Positions 49,751 to 58,302 of a stretch of DNA of 64,000 nucleotides are shown in pieces. A program made the position numbers and the translations under genes. Under the pieces are notes generated by a model. The model ran no database searches. It had not been told where the DNA came from and saw only the letters and a list, made by a program, of their open reading frames with translations. Position 1 is the first letter of the stretch. Every line of letters starts with the position of its first letter. This DNA comes from Solimonas variicoloris DSM 15731 (lineage in GTDB: Bacteria; Pseudomonadota; Gammaproteobacteria; Nevskiales; Nevskiaceae), in NCBI RefSeq assembly GCF_000382285.1, contig NZ_KB907929.1, forward strand, positions 62,001-126,000, given 5' to 3'.

Positions 49751-50426
49751 GCCCAGGCGAGGTCTGGTGTTGGGACGTGACCTGGTTGCCGACCCCGGTC
49801 GTCGGTCGCTGGTTCTGCCTGTACCTGATCCTCGACATCTACAGTCGCAAGATCGTCGGTCATGAGGTTCATGAGGTCGAGGCCGCCGAGCACGCCGCGC
49901 ATCTGGTCAAGCGCACCGCCCTGGCCGAAGGCGTGCACGTCAGGGAAGACGGTCCGGTCCTGCATGGCGACAACGGCGGCATTCTCAAGGCCACGACCGT
50001 GCTGGCGATGCTGCACTGGCACTGGCTCGGGATCGCGCCGTCGTACTCGCGTCCGCGCGTGTCCGGCGACAACGCCTTTGTCGAATCGCTGTTCCGTACC
50101 GCCAAGTACCGGCCCGGCTACCCGGCCAACGGCTTCAAGACGCTGGACGATGCTCGGCAGTGGGCCGAGCGCTTCGTGCACTGGTACAACCACGACCGCC
50201 GCCACAGCGGCATTCGCTACGTTGCGCCAGCGCAGCGCCACACCGGCCATGACCACGCGCGATCCTGGCCGAGCGGCACGCGCTGTATCAGGCGGCTCGC
50301 CAGCGCCATCCCCGGCGCTGGACGACAAGCACGCGGAACTGGACGCCGATCGGTGCCGTCACGCTCAATCCCGAGCGCGATGCTGTCGTGCCGATCATGC
50401 TCGCCGATATTCAGGTCGCAGCGTGA
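49745..50426 (+). pseudogene. IS3 family transposase (integrase catalytic region), truncated and frameshifted
   Basis: The frame reads GPGEVWCWDVTWLPTPVVGRWFCLYLILDIYSRKIVG, then LHGDNGG, then SYSRPRVSGDNAFVESLFRTAKYRPGYP and HWYNHDRRHSGIRYV. These are the DDE signatures of the rve domain of IS3-type transposases, with the D in WDVT, the second D in HGDN and the E in FVESL. At about 50262 (after HTGHDHA) the frame shifts; the proper end AILAERHALYQAARQRHP to ADIQVAA with stop at 50424-50426 is in another frame. In one open frame it is fused to the reductase remnant, which is an accident of the junction. Confidence 0.82.
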
Positions 50427-50460
50427 AATTTCAGGCAACAACTACCTTGACGCGTACCGC
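49745..50460 (+). mobile_element. 3' part of an IS3-type insertion sequence
   Basis: Only the C-terminal half of orfB and the right end remain; the left end and orfA are missing where the element meets the reductase remnant. The right boundary is placed before the ferredoxin leader, after caactaccttgacgcgtacc, and is approximate because no partner inverted repeat is present. Confidence 0.65.
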
Positions 50461-50507
50461 TGTCACGCCAGCATCAAGTGAATCAATCGATTTTCGAGGA
50501 GAAAGCA

Positions 50508-50828
50508 ATGGGCAGCATTACCTTTGTCGAACACGATGGCACCGAACACACGGTGGAAATAGAACCGGGCAAGTCCTTGATGCAAACCGCCAAGGACAAT
50601 GGTGTACCGGGCATCGACGGAGACTGCGGCGGTGAATGTGCCTGCGGCACCTGCCATGTGATCATCGCAGGCGATTGGATCAAGGCCACCGGGGTCGCCA
50701 GCGATGGGGAATTGCAGTTGCTGGATATGACCCCGGAGCGTGCCGATACGTCACGGCTGGCCTGCCAGATCAGCACCACTGAAGCGATGAATGGCATGGT
50801 CGTGCGTCTGCCTGAATTTCAGATGTAG
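50508..50828 (+). CDS. [2Fe-2S] ferredoxin, partner of CYP153A
   Basis: A 106-residue adrenodoxin/putidaredoxin-type ferredoxin. Cluster ligands are C40, C46 and C49 (DCGGECACGTCHV) and C86 (LACQ). Such ferredoxins pass electrons from an NADH-dependent reductase to bacterial P450 enzymes. The ATG at 50508 follows a GAGGAG site by about seven bases; a GTG at 50478 would add ten residues. It lies 55 bases before the P450 gene and is of similarly low GC content, so the two form one transferred cassette. Confidence 0.93.
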   Translation: MGSITFVEHDGTEHTVEIEPGKSLMQTAKDNGVPGIDGDCGGECACGTCHVIIAGDWIKATGVASDGELQLLDMTPERADTSRLACQISTTEAMNGMVVRLPEFQM

Positions 50829-50883
50829 CCATCCTGGCTACCCCTCCCTCACAGCAGTACGTACCAATCTTTGGAGAAGCACT

Positions 50884-52293
50884 ATGAATATCGTTGATCT
50901 GGTGGCAGAGAAAGGCGCTGCATTCGTACCGATGCCTCTGCAAATCAAGGCTGGCCATTTCATCTACAAGGCCAAAACGAAATTGGGCATCTACGCAGAG
51001 TTCCCCGAATTCGTTGAAAAGCCGGTGCCTGATGTGGCAACGCTGGCGATAGAAGATATCGATCTCAGCAACCCGTTCCTGTACAGGCAAAATCGTTGGG
51101 AGTCCTACTACAAGCGCTTACGCGACGAGTGTCCGGTACATTTCCAGAAAAACAGCCCGTTCGGTCCGTACTGGTCCATTACCCGCTTTGAGGACATCAA
51201 GTTCGTGGACAAGCACCACGAGCTGTTTTCCGCGGAGCCGTTTATCGTCATCGGTGAGGCGCCTAAAGAGCTTTACCTTGAGATGTTCATCGCCATGGAC
51301 CCCCCCAAGCACGATCTACAGCGACAGGCTGTCCAGGAGGTTGTCGCACCGAAGAATCTCAAGGAAATGGAAGGGCTGATTCGTGGCCGCACCCAGGATG
51401 TTCTGGATCACCTGCCATTAGGTAAGCCCTTCAACTGGGTGGACGATGTTTCTATAGAGCTGACCGCCAGAATGCTGGCGACGCTGCTCGACTTCCCCTA
51501 CGAAGAGCGCCGAAAGCTCGTTTACTGGTCCGATCTGGCAGGTGGCGGCGCCGAGATGACGGGCGGGTCGAACGACACCGATGAGCTGTTCAGGGGCATG
51601 GCGGATATGGCCAGACACTTTACGCACCTTTGGCGTGTGAAGGAGAAGCAAGCCGCTCGGGGCGAAAGTGGTTTTGACCTGATCAGCCTGATGCAGAGCA
51701 ATGACAGCACCCGGAATTTGATCGACAAGCCGATGGAATTCCTGGGCAATCTTGTGCTGTTGATCGTTGGTGGCAACGACACCACCCGGAACTCCATGAG
51801 CGGGGGTGTCTATGCCATGAATCGGTTTCCGGACGAATTCACCAAACTCAAGAACAACCCCGGTCTGATTCCGAACATGGTGTCGGAAATCATCCGCTGG
51901 CAAACGCCGCTGGCCTATATGCGCCGCATTGCGAAAGAGGACGTCGAGCTGAACGGCCAGCGTATCAAGAAGGGCGACAAGGTGGTGATGTGGTACGCCT
52001 CCGGCAACCGCGACGAACGTGCATTCGACCAACCGGATCAGTTCATCATTGATCGCGAAGGGGCTCGCAATCACCTGTCCTTTGGCTATGGTATTCACCG
52101 CTGCATGGGCAATCGTCTGGCCGAGATGCAGCTACGCATCCTCTGGGAAGAGTTGCTGGCACGTTTCGACAAGATTGAAGTGATCGGCGAACCAGAGCGC
52201 GTGCAATCCAACTTCGTGAGAGGCTATTCAAAGATGATGGTCAAACTGACCGCCAACAGGAAGGCGAGGGATGGGCATCGAAGCAGCAAATAG
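50884..52293 (+). CDS. cytochrome P450 of the CYP153A family (alkane terminal hydroxylase)
   Basis: A 469-residue soluble P450 strongly resembling CYP153A enzymes of Marinobacter and Alcanivorax: RDECPVHFQKNSPFGPYWSITRF, EMFIAMDPPKHDLQRQAV, VAPKNLKEMEGLIR, the I-helix GGNDTTRNSMSGG, the K-helix SEIIRW, and the heme loop FGYGIHRCMGNRLAE with the thiolate C407. The family hydroxylates medium-chain n-alkanes, fatty acids or related terpenes at the terminal carbon. The start at 50884 gives MNIVDLVAEKGA after a TTGGAG site. The C-terminus is about a dozen residues longer than I expect. An ISL3-type element begins one or two bases after the stop codon. Confidence 0.95.
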   Translation: MNIVDLVAEKGAAFVPMPLQIKAGHFIYKAKTKLGIYAEFPEFVEKPVPDVATLAIEDIDLSNPFLYRQNRWESYYKRLRDECPVHFQKNSPFGPYWSITRFEDIKFVDKHHELFSAEPFIVIGEAPKELYLEMFIAMDPPKHDLQRQAVQEVVAPKNLKEMEGLIRGRTQDVLDHLPLGKPFNWVDDVSIELTARMLATLLDFPYEERRKLVYWSDLAGGGAEMTGGSNDTDELFRGMADMARHFTHLWRVKEKQAARGESGFDLISLMQSNDSTRNLIDKPMEFLGNLVLLIVGGNDTTRNSMSGGVYAMNRFPDEFTKLKNNPGLIPNMVSEIIRWQTPLAYMRRIAKEDVELNGQRIKKGDKVVMWYASGNRDERAFDQPDQFIIDREGARNHLSFGYGIHRCMGNRLAEMQLRILWEELLARFDKIEVIGEPERVQSNFVRGYSKMMVKLTANRKARDGHRSSK

Positions 52294-52294
52294 T

Positions 52295-53021
52295 GGCTCT
52301 TCGTCAGAAGCCTGAGGTAGAGAAGGGATAGCCGCCTGCGGCAAGCCCTTGTAGAGCGAAGGTTCTGAGGCTTTCGATGACGAGGACCAATGGGAGCGGC
52401 TGTCCCAGCCCAGATTCTTGGGCTACGCGGGCAAGTGGTCAATGCGGTGACGGTGGGTGGCGAGGGCGTGATTCGGGTGAGCTGTCGTCGGGATGCGCGA
52501 CGGCGTCCGATCGACCCGCGCACGGGACAACGAGGTCGAGCCCATCGCTGGCGACGGCGCACGGTGTGGGACGTGCCGATGGCCGGGCATCGGGTGGCGC
52601 TGGACATCGAGTACCTGGAGATTGCCGTCGGCGCGCGCGACCGGCGGGTCGAGCACCTCGACTTCGTAGCACCTGGCCAAGGCGGGCTCGCCGGGGCCCA
52701 AGCGCATCGGCATCGACGAGATCTCGATCAAGAAGCGCCACACCTACCGCATCGTGGTCAGCGATCTCGATCGGGGCCGGCCGATCGGGTTCGGCGGCGA
52801 GGATCGCTCCGAGGCCAGCATGGCGCAGTTCTACGCCTGGCTGGGCGAGAAGAAGAGCCGCCAGATCCGGCTGGCGCTGATGGACATGTGGAAGCCGTTT
52901 CGCAAGGCCACGCAGGCCCACGCGCCGCAGGCGGCGATTCTGTTCGACAAGTTCCACGTCATGCGCCATCTGGGCGAGGCACTCGACCAGGTGCGCAAGG
53001 CCGAGTACGCGCGGCTGGAAG
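52295..53021 (+). mobile_element. ISL3-type insertion sequence remnant
   Basis: The sequence from ggctcttcgtcagaagcctg at 52295 looks like the left terminal repeat of ISL3 elements, many of which begin GGCTCTTC. The right end is missing where the transposase runs into the MFS gene. The left boundary is therefore plausible but not confirmed by a partner repeat. Confidence 0.6.
52390..53021 (+). pseudogene. ISL3 family transposase, internally deleted and truncated
   Basis: The N-terminal portion (MGAAVPAQILGLRGQVVNAV, then RWRRRTVWDVPMAGHRVALDIEY) resembles the start of ISL3 transposases but the zinc-finger and linker regions are shortened. After about 52700 the frame changes and the catalytic part appears: KRIGIDEISIKKRHTYRIVV, EDRSEASMAQFYAWLG, IRLALMDMWKPFRKA and ILFDKFHVMRHLGEALDQVRK. 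The protein breaks off after AEYARLE, at the junction with the MFS transporter. About half the usual length is missing. Confidence 0.82.
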
Positions 53022-54062
53022 ATGACCGAGATTCCGTACGGCGCGTGGAGCCTCGCCTTGAGCTCCGACTACGCGCAACGCGCCCGGATCCAGGTCTGGC
53101 GCGGCATGGGCGTGCTGACCGGAACCTTGGTGTTCTATGCCGTGCCGTATGCCGCCAAGGCGCTCGGCTTCACGCAAAGCACGGCACTCGACCTGCAGAC
53201 GCTGTCGCTGACCGCGGTGGTCGTGCTGCTGCTGGTGCCGGTGCTCAACGCCTGGTGCCTGCTCGCGGTGCCCGGTCGCGGCAGCGCGGCGCCGCGCGAG
53301 CGCCGCGCGGCGTCGGGTTCGTTGCGCGCGTTCGCGCGCTCGATCGCCGGCAACGCGCCGCTGCTGCGCCTGCTCGTCGCCTACGTCCCGGTTTCGATCT
53401 GCTCGGGCATGGCCGGCGGGGTGGTGTACCTGTTCGCCGACGCCTATCTGCGGCAGGGCGAGCATCTGCCGGCGGTGTTCCTCATCACCGTGCCGCTGAC
53501 CCTGGTCGGACTGCCATTCTGGGGCTGGCTGTGTTCGCGCTACGAGCGGCATCGCATCTGGGCGATGTCGCTGCTGTTCGGCGCCGTGCCTTGCATCGCG
53601 CTCGGCTTCGTCGGCCCCGGCCCGCATGCGCTGGCCGGGCTGATGGTCTTCTATCCGCTGACGATGTTCGCGCTCGTCGCCGTCAGCGTCGCCGTGCCGG
53701 CGATGACCGGCGACATCGTCGACTACGGGCGGCTGCGCTTCCGGCACGATCGGGCCGGCGTCTATACGGCGCTGTTCGCCTTCCTCAACAAGTCGCTGAT
53801 GGGCGTGTCCGCCGCGCTCGGCCTGGCGATCGCCGGCTGGTTCGGCTTCGACGCGACGGCGACGACCCATTCCGCCGCCGAGGTCTTCGGGCTGAAGCTG
53901 GTCGCCGTCTGGATTCCGGCGCTGAGCCTGATCGCGGCGGCGGCGGTGATCTGGAACTTCCCGCTGCACCGCCAGCGCCTGCGGGTGATCGAGCGCGCGC
54001 TCGCGGCGCGGGCCGCCGGCGATGCGCGGCCCGCCTCGCGGCCGCCGACCGATGCGGCCTGA
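53022..54062 (+). pseudogene. MFS transporter of the GPH (sodium:sugar symporter) type, N-terminus missing
   Basis: The open frame gives 346 residues starting EIPYGAWSLALSSDYAQRARIQVWR, which in GPH-type (MFS_2) symporters is internal, at the loop after the third or fourth membrane segment. The remaining eight or so segments follow normally (AVPAMTGDIVDYGRLRFRHDRAGVYTALF is the typical late loop). The missing first 100 or so residues coincide with the end of the ISL3 remnant, so the gene was cut by that event. The ATG at 53022 is an internal Met rather than a true start. It is unlikely to be functional. Confidence 0.78.
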
Positions 54063-55380
54063 GCGCGTGGCGGACCGCAAGCCCCGTTCGCACGCGCGCC
54101 GCGATCCGGACGACTGGAGTCCCTTGCGGCGTCGCGCCGCGCCGCTGCGGGCGCGGATCGCTGTTCGTGTGCTCGCCGTTCTGGCGCGCCTCGTCGTCTG
54201 CGGGCTCGATGTCTGCGCCTGGGCGATGCCGGCACGTTTGCTCGCGCCGGTGCGCTGGCCGAAGCCGTCCGGGCCGTATGCGGTCGGCGTGCGCGATCTC
54301 GATCGGCCGGCGGCGCGGGTCTGGTATCCCGCCGTGGCCGAGACGCGCGGCACGGCGCCGCTGCTCACGGCGGCGGAAGCGGCGGCGATCCGAACCGGCA
54401 GTTCGGGCACGATCCCCGGCGCCATCCTGCGCCAGATGCAAACGGTGCGGACCGCGTCCGTGCCGGACGCGGCGCTGCTGGCGCCCGCCGGGCCGGGCTG
54501 GCCTTTGCTGATCTTCTCGCACGGGCTGGGTGGCTACGCGGCGCAGAACACCGCGCTTTGCGAGGAACTGGCGAGCCACGGCTATTTCGTCGTGGCGCTG
54601 ACGCACGCGACGGGTTCGGCCGCCGCGCGGCAGGCGGACGGTTCTTACCAGGCGCTGCCGCGACAGGATCGGGCGAAGGCGCTCGATCCGTGGCTGTACG
54701 TCTGCGCCGGCCGGCGGCGCCGGGCGCGCGACCGGGCGGCGCAGGACGAGGCGTCGCGCTGCCTCGCCCGAATCGAATCGCTGCAGGTCGAGCAGGAACG
54801 CTGGGTCGCCGACATCCGGGACGCGCTGGATGGCCTCGCCGGCAGCAATGCGCCTGCGTTCATGCAGCGCCATCGCGGCGCATTCGATCTCGGCCGCGTC
54901 GGCCTGATCGGCATGTCGTTTGGCGGATCGGCGAGCGCCGCCGCCGCCTGCGTCGAGCCGCGGATCGGCGCCGTCGTCAACCTCGACGGCGGACAGATCG
55001 GTCCGGCGCTGTACGACGCGCAGATTCGCGTGCCGCTGCTCGTCATGCAGTCCGGCGCACAGCGGGCTCCCGACGGCAGCGGTCGCAACGACAGCTTCTA
55101 TGAACCGATCGACAGCACCGGCCGCAGCGGCACGGTCTTGCGCTTCCGGGTCGAAGGCAGCGCGCATTTGAGCTACAGCGATCTGGTGCTGTTCGGCCGC
55201 GGCCTGCTGCGCAGGGCGCTTGGAACGGGAACGGTGACGGGCGAGCGCATGCACAGGCTCGTGGCGGGCGTGGTCCGACCGTTCTGCGATCGTTACGTGA
55301 AGGGCGATGCGACGGCGTTCGATCCGCCGGCGCTCGAAGCCGGATGGCCCGAGCTGCACCGCCATCGTCGGTCCGGCTGA
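54052..55380 (+). CDS. PAF-acetylhydrolase-like alpha/beta hydrolase
   Basis: A 442-residue protein with a membrane-associated N-terminal segment (IAVRVLAVLARLVVCGLDVCAWA, about 35-57) and an alpha/beta hydrolase domain resembling platelet-activating factor acetylhydrolase isoform II. Motifs are VRDLDRPAARVWYPA, LLIFSHGLGGYAAQN, the nucleophile Ser in GMSFGGSA, and late GSAHLSYSD with the catalytic His. An Arg-rich insertion (AGRRRRARDRAAQDEASR) lies in the middle. Ester or phospholipid hydrolysis is likely, substrate unknown. It overlaps the MFS remnant by 11 bases, so it was probably co-transcribed with the intact transporter and may now depend on another promoter. Confidence 0.72.
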   Translation: MRPERVADRKPRSHARRDPDDWSPLRRRAAPLRARIAVRVLAVLARLVVCGLDVCAWAMPARLLAPVRWPKPSGPYAVGVRDLDRPAARVWYPAVAETRGTAPLLTAAEAAAIRTGSSGTIPGAILRQMQTVRTASVPDAALLAPAGPGWPLLIFSHGLGGYAAQNTALCEELASHGYFVVALTHATGSAAARQADGSYQALPRQDRAKALDPWLYVCAGRRRRARDRAAQDEASRCLARIESLQVEQERWVADIRDALDGLAGSNAPAFMQRHRGAFDLGRVGLIGMSFGGSASAAAACVEPRIGAVVNLDGGQIGPALYDAQIRVPLLVMQSGAQRAPDGSGRNDSFYEPIDSTGRSGTVLRFRVEGSAHLSYSDLVLFGRGLLRRALGTGTVTGERMHRLVAGVVRPFCDRYVKGDATAFDPPALEAGWPELHRHRRSG

Positions 55381-55482
55381 ACGATGCCCGCCGCCGGCGC
55401 GCGACGCGCGGCGGCCTGCTAACGTGTTGGGCCTCGTTCCGGCTGCGAGCGGGCAGCCGGCCTTGGCCATCATCGGGCAGAC

Positions 55483-56406
55483 ATGAACTTGAACACGGAG
55501 CTGAGGGTCGGCATCGACCTCGGCGGCACCAAGATCGAAGGCGTCGTCATCGGCGCGCAGGGCCGCATCGTCGCGCAGCAGCGCATCGCCACGCCGGCCG
55601 GCGATTACGCGGCGACGGTCGACGCGGTCGCGGCGCTGGCGCTGCGGCTCGAAGCGGCGGCCGGCGGTGCGGCGCTGCCGATCGGCGTCGGCACGCCGGG
55701 CGCAATGTCGGCGGCGAGCGGACGCATGAAGAACTGCAACTCGACCTGCCTCAACGGCCAGCCGTTGCTCGCCGATCTGGAAGCGCGGCTCGGGCCGCGC
55801 GTGCGCATCGCCAATGACGCGGACTGCATGACCCTGTCGGAAGCCAGCGACGGCGCGGCGGCCGGCGCGGAGGTGGTGTTCGGCGCGATCCTCGGCACCG
55901 GCGTCGGCGGCGGCATCGTCGTGCGCGGGCAACTGCTGCGCGGCGCCAATGCGATCGCCGGCGAGTGGGGCCACAACCCGCTGCCGTGGCCGCAGCCGGG
56001 CGAACTGCCGGGGCTGGCCTGCTACTGCGGACGCAGCGGCTGCATCGAGACCTGGGTATCGGGCCCCGGGCTGGCGGCCGACCACGCGCGCGTCAACGGC
56101 GTGGCGCTGCGCGGCGAAGACATCGCCGCCGCCGCTGCGGCCGGCGATGCGGCGGCGGAAGCGACGCTGCAGCGCTACGTGCAGCGCCTCGCGCGCGGAC
56201 TCGCGCACATCATCAACGTGCTCGATCCGCAGGTGATCGTGCTCGGCGGCGGCCTGTCGCGCCTGCGGCGCCTGTATCGCGAGGTGCCGGAGGCGTGGAA
56301 GCCGTGGATCTTCTCCGACGAGGTGCGCACGCGCCTGCTGCCGGCGCAGTACGGCGACGCCAGCGGTGTGCGCGGCGCCGCCTGGCTGTGGCCCGGCGCG
56401 GCCTGA
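55483..56406 (+). CDS. mak: ROK family fructokinase (Mak-like)
   Basis: A 307-residue sugar kinase. The ATP-binding GIDLGGTKIEG is at residues 9-19, sugar-binding MKNCNSTCLNGQP and NDADCMTLSEASDG follow, and EWGHNPLPWP with CYCGRSGCIETWVSGPGL is the ROK zinc site. The NSTCLNGQ and HNPLPWP forms fit Mak (YajF) of E. coli, a manno(fructo)kinase that phosphorylates fructose at C6; other hexoses are possible. No sugar transporter of proven function is adjacent, though the broken GPH-type symporter two genes upstream may have been its partner. Confidence 0.88.
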   Translation: MNLNTELRVGIDLGGTKIEGVVIGAQGRIVAQQRIATPAGDYAATVDAVAALALRLEAAAGGAALPIGVGTPGAMSAASGRMKNCNSTCLNGQPLLADLEARLGPRVRIANDADCMTLSEASDGAAAGAEVVFGAILGTGVGGGIVVRGQLLRGANAIAGEWGHNPLPWPQPGELPGLACYCGRSGCIETWVSGPGLAADHARVNGVALRGEDIAAAAAAGDAAAEATLQRYVQRLARGLAHIINVLDPQVIVLGGGLSRLRRLYREVPEAWKPWIFSDEVRTRLLPAQYGDASGVRGAAWLWPGAA

Positions 56407-56419
56407 ACGCCGGCCCCGC

Positions 56420-56773
56420 TCAGGGCATGGCGCGGCGTTCGGAGTAGGCGATGAAGCCTTTGGCCAGGCGATAGATCCACCACACCCACAGGCCGAACAG
56501 CAGCGCGAAACCGATCAGCACGAAGCAGAGCAGCCCGAAGACGATGCCCCACAGCAACGTCCACCAGAAGGTGCGGATCAGGTAGCGATGATGGCTGCGG
56601 ATGAACGCGTTGCGCGTCTCCGAGACCTTGATGTAGCTGATGACGAGACTCGCCACCGAGGCGAGAAAGCCGGTGAACGGCGAGACCGCCTGCAGGATGT
56701 AGGCAACCAGCAGCGTGGTGCGTTCGTTCTCGCTCGCGTCCTGGCCGTCGCCGCCTTGCTGCGGGTATTCCAT
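56420..56773 (-). CDS. small membrane protein (DUF4870-like)
   Basis: A 117-residue protein with about three membrane segments: one at about 24-45 (LVAYILQAVSPFTGFLASVASLVISYI) and a long double segment at about 68-103. It has a polar N-terminus and the loop SETRNAFIRSHHRYLIRTFWW, the pattern of DUF4870/Tic20-like proteins of unknown function. It converges on the fructokinase gene with a 13-base gap and lies downstream of the ppa terminator. Confidence 0.72.
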   Translation of the reverse strand: MEYPQQGGDGQDASENERTTLLVAYILQAVSPFTGFLASVASLVISYIKVSETRNAFIRSHHRYLIRTFWWTLLWGIVFGLLCFVLIGFALLFGLWVWWIYRLAKGFIAYSERRAMP

Positions 56774-56880
56774 CGTCTCGTCGCTCGTCGCTCGTTGTTG
56801 TCGGCCCGGCCGCTCCGGTCCGCGCCGATCGCCGTATGCCTTGGATGGCGCGGCCGCGGCTCCGGTTGCAAGCGACCACG

Positions 56881-56911
56881 AAAAAGGCGGCCGGCGCTCG
56901 CGCCGGCCGCC
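56881..56911 (-). terminator. intrinsic terminator of ppa
   Basis: On the minus strand a perfect 12-bp stem (ggcggccggcgc and its complement, 56886-56897 with 56900-56911) is followed by TTTTT (56885-56881). It begins 22 bases after the ppa stop codon. Confidence 0.88.
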
Positions 56912-56932
56912 TCGTGACGCGGTCCGCGGGCC

Positions 56933-57460
56933 TTACTTGTAGGCCTTGATGCCGTTGGCGATTTCCTCGCGTGCGGCGGCGGCGTCGCGCCAGCCGGCGA
57001 CCTTCACCCACTTGCCCTTCTCGAGCTCCTTGTAGTGCTCGTAGAAGTGCTGGATTTCGTTCTTGAGGCGCTCCGGCACGTCGGCCAGATCCTTCATCGA
57101 CGAGTAGTAGTGGTTGCTGACCTTGTCGGTCGGCACCGCCAGCAGCTTGGCGTCCGAGCCCTTCTCATCGGTGGTGTCGAGCACGGCGACGGCGCGGCAC
57201 TTGATGACCGAGCCGGCGATGATCGGGTGCGGCGTCAGCACCAGCACGTCGACCGGGTCGCCGTCGCCGCCGAGGGTCTTCGGCACGTAGCCGTAGTTGG
57301 CCGGATAGTTCATCGCCACGTTCATGAAGCGATCGACCATCAGCAGGCCGGACTCCTTGTCCACTTCGTACTTCACCGGCGGGCCGTAGGCGGCGATTTC
57401 GATGACGACGTAGAACTCGTCCGGCGCCTTGTCGCCCGGACCCAGTGTTTCAAAACCCAT
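56933..57460 (-). CDS. ppa: inorganic pyrophosphatase (class I)
   Basis: A 175-residue cytosolic enzyme, identical in size to E. coli Ppa within a residue. The signature [11 protein letters not shown] contains the active-site Asp residues; [24 protein letters not shown] and YYSSMKDL are conserved parts of the pocket. It hydrolyses pyrophosphate released by biosynthetic reactions. It is divergent from adk, with 205 bases between, and ends at a strong terminator. Confidence 0.96.
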   Translation of the reverse strand: MGFETLGPGDKAPDEFYVVIEIAAYGPPVKYEVDKESGLLMVDRFMNVAMNYPANYGYVPKTLGGDGDPVDVLVLTPHPIIAGSVIKCRAVAVLDTTDEKGSDAKLLAVPTDKVSNHYYSSMKDLADVPERLKNEIQHFYEHYKELEKGKWVKVAGWRDAAAAREEIANGIKAYK

Positions 57461-57565
57461 GTGCGCGTTCCCTAGAGCTTGGTGATCGGATCCGAGCGCG
57501 AGCAGGCCTGTCGCGAAATCGGAACGGCGATTCTAACAAATGCAAAATGCTGGCAATTGCAAGGT

Positions 57566-57594
57566 TTGACGCACCGGAACCCAGCGGTTACTTT
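57566..57594 (+). promoter_or_regulatory. sigma70-like promoter of adk
   Basis: TTGACG (57566-57571), a 17-base spacer, and TACTTT (57589-57594) lie 70-100 bases upstream of the adk start. The -35 matches five of six consensus bases. The region is unusually AT-rich for this window. Confidence 0.6.
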
Positions 57595-57665
57595 TGCCTG
57601 CCCGCGCGCCGCCCCCCTACGGCGGACAGGCGCGCGTACCAAGCATAGACAGGGTCACTCCAAAG

Positions 57666-58229
57666 ATGAGAATCGTATTGCTGGGCGCACCGGGCTCGGG
57701 CAAGGGCACGCAGGGCGAAAAACTGGTCGCGCATTTCGGCATTCCCAAGATTTCGACCGGCGACGCGCTGCGCGCCGCGGTCGCCGCCGGCACCGAGCTC
57801 GGCAAGAAGGCCAAGGCGACGATGGACGCCGGCCAGCTGGTCGCCAATGAAATCGTCATCGGCATCGTCGAGGAGCGCCTCGGCCAGCCGGATGCGCGCA
57901 AGGGCTTCATCCTCGACGGCTTCCCGCGCAACACCGCGCAGGCCGAAGTGCTCGACGCGATGCTGGCGCGCCTCGGCCAGCCGGCGATCGACAAGGCCGT
58001 GCATCTGGCCGTCACCGACGAGGAGATCATCAAGCGCCTGCTCGATCGCGCCGAGAAGGAAGGCCGCGCCGACGACAAGGAAGACGTGATCCGCAACCGC
58101 ATCAAGGTCTACAACGCCGAGACGCATCCGCTGCTCGACTACTACGAAAAGCAGGGCAAGCTCGTCACCGTGCCGGGTGTCGGCGGCCTCGAGGAAATCT
58201 TCGCGCGCATCGTCGGCGTGCTGAAGTAA
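57666..58229 (+). CDS. adk: adenylate kinase (short form without LID)
   Basis: A 187-residue kinase with P-loop GAPGSGKGTQ (residues 7-16), the NMP-binding region STGDALRAAV, and GFILDGFPRN. After ITxxL-type residues the LID domain is only a short loop (RAEKEGRADDKEDVIRNRI), so it is of the short type found in Xanthomonas rather than the 214-residue E. coli form. It balances ATP, ADP and AMP. The start at 57666 gives MRIVLLGAPGSG; upstream in-frame starts have no homology. Confidence 0.95.
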   Translation: MRIVLLGAPGSGKGTQGEKLVAHFGIPKISTGDALRAAVAAGTELGKKAKATMDAGQLVANEIVIGIVEERLGQPDARKGFILDGFPRNTAQAEVLDAMLARLGQPAIDKAVHLAVTDEEIIKRLLDRAEKEGRADDKEDVIRNRIKVYNAETHPLLDYYEKQGKLVTVPGVGGLEEIFARIVGVLK

Positions 58230-58243
58230 GCCTTGGCGTTGCA

Positions 58244-58274
58244 GCAAAAAGGCCCGCATTGCGGGCCTTTTTGC
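58244..58274. terminator. bidirectional intrinsic terminator between adk and rnd
   Basis: A perfect stem (ggcccgc/gcgggcc, extended by A5/T5 and gc ends to 14 bp, 58244-58257 with 58261-58274) with an ATT loop. The T run serves adk on the plus strand and the A run serves rnd on the minus strand. Confidence 0.9.
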
Positions 58275-58302
58275 TGGACGGGAATTTTCCGCAAGGACGC
58301 GC

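Larger units (their letters stand above)
46217..53021. other. accessory mosaic of IS remnants, gene fragments and a CYP153A cassette
   Basis: All recognisable transposases, all truncated gene copies and the only clearly lower-GC genes of the window lie between the end of the YCF48-like gene and the truncated MFS gene. Sampled 60-base lines of the P450 cassette contain 52-60 % G+C, while a sampled line of the fructokinase gene contains 80 %. Four junctions join unrelated genes abruptly (47746-47780, 48667, 49745 and 53021). Confidence 0.85.

Noticed and set aside
48739-50481. A 580-residue protein fusing a reductase to an integrase
   Set aside because: The first third is out of frame with the desaturase-reductase homology and the last part is out of frame with the transposase end; the fusion results from a junction of fragments.
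37390-52293. Direct regulation of the CYP153A cassette by the AraC protein
   Set aside because: AraC-type regulators of CYP153 genes are known, but the gene here is divergent from the RND unit, 12 kb from the P450, and the ttgtc-N7-gacaa repeat was not seen upstream of the ferredoxin gene.
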